Assembly (NCBI RefSeq): GCF_014058705.1
Contig: NZ_CP059692.1
Location: 1,927,001 to 1,991,000, forward strand
Direction of reading: 5' to 3'
Source: Aureimonas mangrovi
GTDB lineage: Bacteria; Pseudomonadota; Alphaproteobacteria; Rhizobiales; Rhizobiaceae
Length of the DNA stretch: 64,000 nt
In this document: piece after piece, positions 58,756 through 64,000 of the stretch
Layout of the letters: each line of letters begins with the position of its first letter
Position numbering within the stretch: position 1 is the stretch's first letter
Program-made: the position numbers and the translations under genes
The notes under the pieces: generated by a model
Databases searched by the model: none
What the model was told of the DNA's origin: nothing
The model's input: the letters and a program-made list of their open reading frames with translations, nothing else

Positions 58756-59307
58756 TCAGAACGGAATTTCGTCGTCGAGATCGCCGCCGCGACCACCACC
58801 GCCGCCGCCACGGTCGGACGAACCGCCACCATAACCGCCGCCGCGGTCCGACGATCCACCGCCGTAGCCGCCCCCGCCGGAGCGACCACCGCCGCCACCG
58901 CGCTCGTAACCGCCACCGCCGCTCGAACCGCCCTCGAACGAGCCGCCGCCCTCGCCACGTCCGTCCAGCATCTGGAGCTCGCCCCGGAAGCGTTGGAGCA
59001 CCACTTCCGTCGTGTAGCGCTTCTGGCCAGACTGGTCGTCCCAGGAGCGGGTCTGCAACTGACCCTCGATGTAAACCTTCGAGCCCTTCTTCAGGTACTG
59101 CTCGGCCACCTTCACGAGGTTCTCGTTGAAGATGACGACGTTATGCCACTCGGTGCGCTCGCGCCGCTCGCCGGACGCGCGGTCGCGCCAGCTCTCCGAA
59201 GTCGCAATGCGCAGGTTGACCACCGCGTCGCCCGAGTTCAGCCGGCGAACTTCCGGGTCGGCCCCGAGATTGCCGACGAGGATGACCTTGTTCACGCTGC
59301 CTGCCAT
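58756..59307 (-). CDS. ssb: Single-stranded DNA-binding protein
   Basis: 183 residues: N-terminal OB fold ([67 protein letters not shown]), a long Gly/Ser/Tyr/Arg-rich linker (~115-173) with short repeats such as [13 protein letters not shown], and the acidic tip DLDDEIPF that recruits repair proteins. Length and tip are normal. It lies near uvrA, a common SOS pairing. Confidence 0.96.
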   Translation of the reverse strand: MAGSVNKVILVGNLGADPEVRRLNSGDAVVNLRIATSESWRDRASGERRERTEWHNVVIFNENLVKVAEQYLKKGSKVYIEGQLQTRSWDDQSGQKRYTTEVVLQRFRGELQMLDGRGEGGGSFEGGSSGGGGYERGGGGGRSGGGGYGGGSSDRGGGYGGGSSDRGGGGGGRGGDLDDEIPF

Positions 59308-59394
59308 GGTGCTGTCTCCTGCGCCCTTTGAAATGTCGCGCGAACCTATGGGCGAGCATGCCCCGATGGAAGCGCCTGCCCGAGCTTTCCCCGT

Positions 59395-59823
59395 CTATTC
59401 CGGAAATTCGATCGTGCCGTCTACGGCGGGCACGAACATCGGCGCGTAGGCAATCTCCCACGGATGACCGTCCAAGTCGGCGAAATAGGCGACATAGCCG
59501 CCCCACTCCGTCTCGTTCGCCCCCTTCAAAAGCCTGCCGCCAGCCGCCAGAGCCTCGGCGAGCAACGTCTCGACTTTATCGCGCGAGCGCGTGTTGTAGG
59601 CGTGCGTTACGCCACCCGGCATTGGCGTATCGAGGCCCGTGTCACGCGACAATTCGTCCTGCGGATAAAGCGCCAGTCCGGTCCCGCCGAGGCTGAAGAA
59701 GGCTATTCCGCTCTGGCTGACGCTCGAGGCACGCCAGCCCAGCGCCTCGTAAAACGCCCTCGCTCTTCCCACATCGGCCACGCCGAGCGTAAGAAGCGTC
59801 ATTCTCTGTTCGAACACCCGCAT
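59395..59823 (-). CDS. VOC family (glyoxalase-like) protein
   Basis: 142 residues with two beta-alpha-beta-beta-beta modules: MTLLTLGVADVGRARAFYEALGWR, GIAFFSLGGTGLALYPQDEL, and AAGGRLLKGANETEWGGYVAYFADLDGHPWEIAYAP, the YxGYFxDPDGxxWE end of the glyoxalase/bleomycin-resistance/dioxygenase superfamily. Metal ligands are not certain. Substrate unknown. Confidence 0.85.
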   Translation of the reverse strand: MRVFEQRMTLLTLGVADVGRARAFYEALGWRASSVSQSGIAFFSLGGTGLALYPQDELSRDTGLDTPMPGGVTHAYNTRSRDKVETLLAEALAAGGRLLKGANETEWGGYVAYFADLDGHPWEIAYAPMFVPAVDGTIEFPE

Positions 59824-59855
59824 GTCTCCTTGAACGCGTTAGATCTTGGCTTTAA

Positions 59856-59870
59856 GAACATAAAGAGAAC
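59856..59870. promoter_or_regulatory. LexA (SOS) box upstream of uvrA
   Basis: GAAC-ATAAAGA-GAAC matches exactly the alphaproteobacterial LexA operator (GTTC-N7-GTTC on the other strand). It lies 99 bp before uvrA and 33 bp before the divergent VOC gene, so it could control either. Confidence 0.8.
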
Positions 59871-59968
59871 ATCGAACGCTTTCGGTCAAGCGTCGTTTCG
59901 AACCGGTGCTGCATCGACGTCCGGTCGGTGCGGTTCGCGGGGATATCACCAGCTGAGCGGCAGGCTCC

Positions 59969-62887
59969 ATGAAGAACATCATCTCGGTGCGCGGTGCGCG
60001 CGAGCACAATTTGAAGAACGTTGACCTCGACCTGCCGAGGGACAGCCTGATCGTGATGACGGGCCTGTCCGGCTCCGGCAAATCCTCGCTCGCCTTCGAC
60101 ACGATCTACGCCGAGGGCCAGCGGCGTTATGTCGAAAGCCTCTCGGCCTATGCGCGCCAGTTCCTGGAGATGACGCAGAAGCCGGATGTCGATCAGATCG
60201 ACGGCCTGTCGCCCGCCATTTCGATCGAGCAGAAGACCACGTCGAAGAACCCGCGCTCGACGGTCGGCACAGTCACCGAGATCTACGACTATCTGCGCCT
60301 TCTCTTCGCGCGCGTCGGCGTTCCCTATTCGCCCGCCACCGGCCTTCCGATCGAAAGCCAGACCGTCAGCCAGATGGTCGATCGCGTGCTGGCGCTTGAG
60401 GAAGGCACGCGGCTGATGATCCTCGCGCCAGTCGTGCGCGGCCGCAAGGGCGAGTATCGCAAGGAGCTTGCCGAGTTCCAGAAGAAGGGCTTCCAGCGCG
60501 TCAAGATCGACGGGCAGCTCTACGAGATCGCGGACGCGCCGACGCTCGACAAGAAATACAAGCACGACATCGACGTGGTTGTCGATCGCGTGGTCGTTCG
60601 AGACGATCTCGGCACGCGCCTGGCCGATTCGATCGAGACCGCGCTCCGCCTGGCCGAAGGGCTGGCCGTGGCCGAGTTCGTCGACAAGCCGCTCGCGGCC
60701 TCGGCCGTTGCCGGCGGTGGCGGCGCCAACAAGTCTCTCAACGACACGCACGAGCGCCTGCTCTTCTCGGAGAAGTTCGCCTGTCCGGTCTCTGGCTTCA
60801 CGATCCCCGAGATCGAGCCGCGGCTGTTCTCCTTCAACAATCCGTTCGGCGCATGTTCGACCTGCGACGGGCTCGGCGCGCAGCAGTCGGTCGACCCGAA
60901 GCTCATCGTGCCGGACGAGAACCGCACGTTGAAGGGTGGCGCGATCGCGCCCTGGGCGAAGTCCACCTCGCCCTATTACGCGCAGACGCTCGAGGCGCTC
61001 GGGCGCGAATACGGTTTCAAGCAGACCGACAAGTGGTCGGAACTGCCTGCCGCCGCTCAGGACGCCATCCTGAACGGCACCGGCCGCACCAAGATCGAAT
61101 TCCGCTACAATGACGGGCTTCGCTCCTACAAGACGACCAAGAACTTCGAGGGCATCGTTCCCAACCTTGCCCGGCGATACCGCGAGACCGATTCGGCGTG
61201 GTCGCGCGAGGAGATCGAGCGCTACATGTCGGCGACGCCCTGCCCGGCCTGCAAAGGATACCGCTTGAAACCAGAGGCGCTGGCGGTGAAGATCGACGGC
61301 CGGCATGTCGGCGAGGTAACCGAACTGTCGATCCGCAAGGCCGTCGCCTGGGCCGAGACGCTGCCCGAGCACTTGACGGCCAAGCAGAACGAGATCGCCG
61401 CGCGCATCCTCAAGGAAATCCGCGAGCGCCTGCGCTTCCTGAACGATGTCGGGCTCGATTATCTGACGCTTTCGCGCTCGTCCGGCACGTTGTCGGGCGG
61501 TGAATCGCAGCGCATCCGTCTCGCCTCGCAGATCGGCTCCGGGCTGACAGGCGTCCTCTACGTCCTCGACGAGCCCTCCATCGGCCTTCACCAGCGCGAC
61601 AATGAGAGGCTGCTCGTCACGCTCAAGCACCTGCGCGACATCGGCAACACGGTGATCGTCGTCGAGCACGACGAGGACGCGATCCTCTCGGCCGACCACG
61701 TCGTCGATATCGGCCCCGCCGCGGGTGTCCACGGCGGGCAGGTCATCGCGGCGGGCACGCCGGCAGAGATCATGGCGAACCCGGCCTCGCTGACGGGGCG
61801 CTATCTCTCGGGCGATCTCGGCGTGCCGGTGCCGACCAAGCGGCGCAAGGCCACCAAGGGAAAAGCGATCAAGGTCGTTGGCGCGCGCGGCAACAATCTC
61901 AAGAACGCCTCGGCCGAAATTCCGATGGGGCTGATGACCTGCGTGACGGGCGTGTCCGGCGGCGGAAAGTCGACCTTCCTTATCGAGACGCTGTTCAAGG
62001 CAGCTGCCCGGCGCATCTCCGGTGCGCGGGACGTGCCGGCGGATCACGACCGGATCGAGGGGCTGGAACTCCTCGACAAGGTGATCGACATCGACCAGTC
62101 GCCTATCGGGCGCACGCCGCGTTCCAATCCGGCCACCTACACCGGCGCCTTCACGCCGATCCGCGACTGGTTCGCCGGGCTGCCGGAGGCGAAGGCGCGC
62201 GGCTATCAGCCCGGGCGCTTCTCCTTCAACGTGAAAGGCGGGCGCTGCGAGGCCTGCCAGGGCGACGGCGTCATCAAGATCGAGATGCACTTCCTGCCGG
62301 ACGTCTACGTGACGTGTGACGTGTGCCACGGCAAACGCTACAATCGCGAGACGCTGGAGGTGACGTTCAAGGAGAAGTCGATCGCCGATGTCCTCGACAT
62401 GACGGTCGAGGAAGGCGTCGAGTTCTTCGCTGCTGTGCCTTCGATCCGGGACAAGCTGGCGACGCTGAAGGAGGTCGGCCTCGGCTACATCAAGGTCGGC
62501 CAGCAGGCGACGACGTTGTCGGGCGGCGAGGCGCAGCGCGTCAAGCTTGCCAAGGAGCTGTCACGCCGCGCGACGGGGCGCACGCTCTATATCCTCGACG
62601 AACCGACGACGGGCCTGCATTTCCACGACGTGGCCAAGCTCCTCGAGGTGCTGCATTCGCTCGTCGATCAGGGCAACACGGTCGTTATCATCGAGCACAA
62701 TCTCGAGGTTATCAAGACGGCCGACCATGTGATCGACATCGGTCCGGAGGGCGGCGACGGCGGCGGCGAAATCGTCGCGACAGGTACGCCGGAGGCCATT
62801 GCGAAGGTGGAGCGTTCGCACACGGGACGCTTCCTTGCAGAACTCCTGCAACGACGCCCGGGCCGTCACGCGGAGGCCGCGGAATGA
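59969..62887 (+). CDS. uvrA: UvrABC excinuclease subunit A
   Basis: 972 residues. DNA-damage sensor of nucleotide excision repair. Two ABC modules: Walker [16 protein letters not shown] (~33) and [15 protein letters not shown] (~650); signature motifs [18 protein letters not shown] and [18 protein letters not shown]. Zinc fingers are seen at CPVSGFTI...ACSTCDG and at [14 protein letters not shown]...VTCDVCHGK. The start [20 protein letters not shown] is standard. A LexA box lies upstream. Its stop overlaps the next gene (ATGA). Confidence 0.97.
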   Translation: MKNIISVRGAREHNLKNVDLDLPRDSLIVMTGLSGSGKSSLAFDTIYAEGQRRYVESLSAYARQFLEMTQKPDVDQIDGLSPAISIEQKTTSKNPRSTVGTVTEIYDYLRLLFARVGVPYSPATGLPIESQTVSQMVDRVLALEEGTRLMILAPVVRGRKGEYRKELAEFQKKGFQRVKIDGQLYEIADAPTLDKKYKHDIDVVVDRVVVRDDLGTRLADSIETALRLAEGLAVAEFVDKPLAASAVAGGGGANKSLNDTHERLLFSEKFACPVSGFTIPEIEPRLFSFNNPFGACSTCDGLGAQQSVDPKLIVPDENRTLKGGAIAPWAKSTSPYYAQTLEALGREYGFKQTDKWSELPAAAQDAILNGTGRTKIEFRYNDGLRSYKTTKNFEGIVPNLARRYRETDSAWSREEIERYMSATPCPACKGYRLKPEALAVKIDGRHVGEVTELSIRKAVAWAETLPEHLTAKQNEIAARILKEIRERLRFLNDVGLDYLTLSRSSGTLSGGESQRIRLASQIGSGLTGVLYVLDEPSIGLHQRDNERLLVTLKHLRDIGNTVIVVEHDEDAILSADHVVDIGPAAGVHGGQVIAAGTPAEIMANPASLTGRYLSGDLGVPVPTKRRKATKGKAIKVVGARGNNLKNASAEIPMGLMTCVTGVSGGGKSTFLIETLFKAAARRISGARDVPADHDRIEGLELLDKVIDIDQSPIGRTPRSNPATYTGAFTPIRDWFAGLPEAKARGYQPGRFSFNVKGGRCEACQGDGVIKIEMHFLPDVYVTCDVCHGKRYNRETLEVTFKEKSIADVLDMTVEEGVEFFAAVPSIRDKLATLKEVGLGYIKVGQQATTLSGGEAQRVKLAKELSRRATGRTLYILDEPTTGLHFHDVAKLLEVLHSLVDQGNTVVIIEHNLEVIKTADHVIDIGPEGGDGGGEIVATGTPEAIAKVERSHTGRFLAELLQRRPGRHAEAAE

Positions 62888-63681
62888 GCGGTGACATCCG
62901 AACCGGGATCGGCGGCTGGACGTTCGAGCCATGGGACAAGAGCTTCTACCCGAAGGGATTGGCCAAGAAGCGCCAGCTCGAATATGCCTCGCGCCAGCTT
63001 TCGACCATCGAGGTGAACGGCACCTACTATCGCACGCAAACGCCGGAAACCTTCGCCAAGTGGGCGGCGGAAGTGCCGGACGGGTTCGTCTTCGCGCTCA
63101 AAGCCTCGCGCTTCTCGACCAACCGCAAAGTGCTGGCGGAAGCCGGCGAATCGGTCGAGCGCTTCATCGGCTCGGGCCTCGCCGAACTCGGCGACCGGCT
63201 CGGGCCGATCGTGTGGCAGTTCGCGCCGACCAAGCAGTTCGATCCGGACGATTTCGGCGCTTTCCTCGCGCTCCTGCCGGCGAAGACCGACGGTCTCGCC
63301 CTTCACCATGCCGTCGAGGTGCGCAATCCCTCCTTCGTGTCGCAGGATTTCGTCTCGCTGGCGCGCCGGCACGGCGTCGCGATCGTCTACGCCGAACACG
63401 AGACCTACCCGGAGATTGCCGATGTCACGGCCGACTTCGTCTATCTGCGTTTGCAGAAGGGACGGGACGAGATCGAGACCGCCTACCCTTCCGACGAACT
63501 GGATCAATGGGCCGGACGGCTGAAGACGCTCGCCGCCGGTGAGACGCCTGGCGATCTGCCGCTGGCGGCGCCGGACGCGCCCGCAGAGAAGCGATCGCGG
63601 GACGTCTTCGCCTATTTCATTCACGAAGGAAAAGTGCGCGCGCCGCACGCGGCGATGGCGCTGGCACAGCGCCTGACCTGA
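62884..63681 (+). CDS. DUF72 family protein
   Basis: 265 residues: [26 protein letters not shown], then [53 protein letters not shown] and VEVRNPSF. This is the TIM-barrel-like DUF72 family (YecE), function unknown. Coupled to uvrA by ATGA, which suggests shared SOS regulation. Normal length. Confidence 0.92.
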   Translation: MSGDIRTGIGGWTFEPWDKSFYPKGLAKKRQLEYASRQLSTIEVNGTYYRTQTPETFAKWAAEVPDGFVFALKASRFSTNRKVLAEAGESVERFIGSGLAELGDRLGPIVWQFAPTKQFDPDDFGAFLALLPAKTDGLALHHAVEVRNPSFVSQDFVSLARRHGVAIVYAEHETYPEIADVTADFVYLRLQKGRDEIETAYPSDELDQWAGRLKTLAAGETPGDLPLAAPDAPAEKRSRDVFAYFIHEGKVRAPHAAMALAQRLT

Positions 63682-63697
63682 CGGTCCAAGTTGTCGC

Positions 63698-64000
63698 CTA
63701 CCCGGCGTGCAGCCTGGCGAGGGCTTGCGGCACGAGGTCGGGCAGATCCTCGGCGATCAGCCCGATGCCGAAGGCCTTCGCCGCTTCCCCGTGGACCCAG
63801 ACTCCGGCGCAGGCCGCCTCGAATGGGGGCACGCCGTTGGCGAGCTGCGCCGCGACGAGCCCGGCCAGAACGTCGCCCGAACCCGCTGTCGCCAAGGCCG
63901 GCGTGCCGTTCGCGTCGATCGACGCCCGGCCGTCAGGGCTGGCGATGACGGTATCGGAGCCCTTCAGGATGATGGTTGCATCGGCGCGCCGCGCCGCCGC
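63698..64000 (-). CDS. nnr: NAD(P)H-hydrate dehydratase / epimerase (C-terminal part, runs off the window)
   Basis: The last ~100 residues of the ADP/ATP-dependent dehydratase domain that repairs hydrated NAD(P)H. The visible sequence reads [18 protein letters not shown], then [22 protein letters not shown] (the GSGDVLAG ribokinase-like active-site motif), and the C-terminal [31 protein letters not shown]. Whether the epimerase domain is fused cannot be seen; the bifunctional form is usual. Confidence 0.9.
   Translation of the reverse strand, partial: AAARRADATIILKGSDTVIASPDGRASIDANGTPALATAGSGDVLAGLVAAQLANGVPPFEAACAGVWVHGEAAKAFGIGLIAEDLPDLVPQALARLHAG

Noticed and set aside
59852-62329. 825-residue open frame opposite uvrA
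   Set aside because: Same antisense effect; His/Arg/Asp-rich product and complete overlap with uvrA.

Overview
The window is a high-GC alphaproteobacterial chromosome segment, most likely from the Hyphomicrobiales (an Aurantimonas/Fulvimarina-like genome is my guess, not proven). The evidence is the housekeeping blocks (mfd-sdhE next to recG; ccdA-glmU-glmS; queA-tgt-ppiB-ppiA-coaD-gyrA; ssb next to uvrA), strong G/C third-position bias, and an alphaproteobacterial GTTC-N7-GTTC type LexA box in front of uvrA.

Layout. Positions 1-8.3 kb are core genes: mfd (partial), sdhE, recG, glmS, glmU, ccdA, then tRNA-Lys(TTT). From 8,338 to 43,598 lies a 35-kb element integrated into the 3' half of that tRNA; a 45-bp copy of the tRNA 3' end marks the far side. 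Its outer left part (8.4-17.3 kb) is not phage-like. It holds an ATPase plus TOPRIM gene pair that looks like a two-gene anti-phage system, a chimeric remnant of a SRAP gene and an older integrase, exonuclease III, a HigB/HigA-type toxin-antitoxin pair, DUF3572 and DUF2256 genes, a single-domain response regulator and a BLUF photoreceptor. From 17.3 to 41.7 kb, all but two genes run leftward and form a podovirus-type prophage. Early genes lie at 41.7-37.7 kb: an excisionase-like HTH protein, small proteins, a RepA-like ATPase and a NusG-like antiterminator. Late genes follow from 37.3 to 17.3 kb: terminase, portal, scaffold, capsid, head completion, injection proteins, tail fibre and lysis. 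A tandem ribbon-helix-helix repressor and the integrase are transcribed rightward (41.8-43.5 kb); palindromic operators sit between the two directions. From 43.8 to 50.5 kb come stress-type accessory genes (SDR, Crp/Fnr regulator, manganese catalase, cold-shock protein, DUF427, glutaminase). From 50.7 kb to the end core genes return: tgt, queA, two cyclophilins, coaD, gyrA, marC-like, ssb, a VOC protein, uvrA, DUF72 and nnr (partial).

How the genes may work together. The repressor probably holds the leftward early promoter shut through the ATTACSGTAAT palindromes. After induction, the NusG-like protein sits just upstream of the first of four leftward intrinsic terminators in the late region, so it is a natural candidate for a late antiterminator. 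The late operon encodes three consecutive injection-type proteins: one with an S74-like tail, one with an M15-like peptidoglycan hydrolase domain, and one very large protein carrying a barnase/colicin-E5-type nuclease domain. Inside the last gene, directly before the nuclease domain, an out-of-frame reading frame carries the genome's coding signature. With the ATPase/TOPRIM pair, this nested arrangement is the best candidate for an undescribed system.
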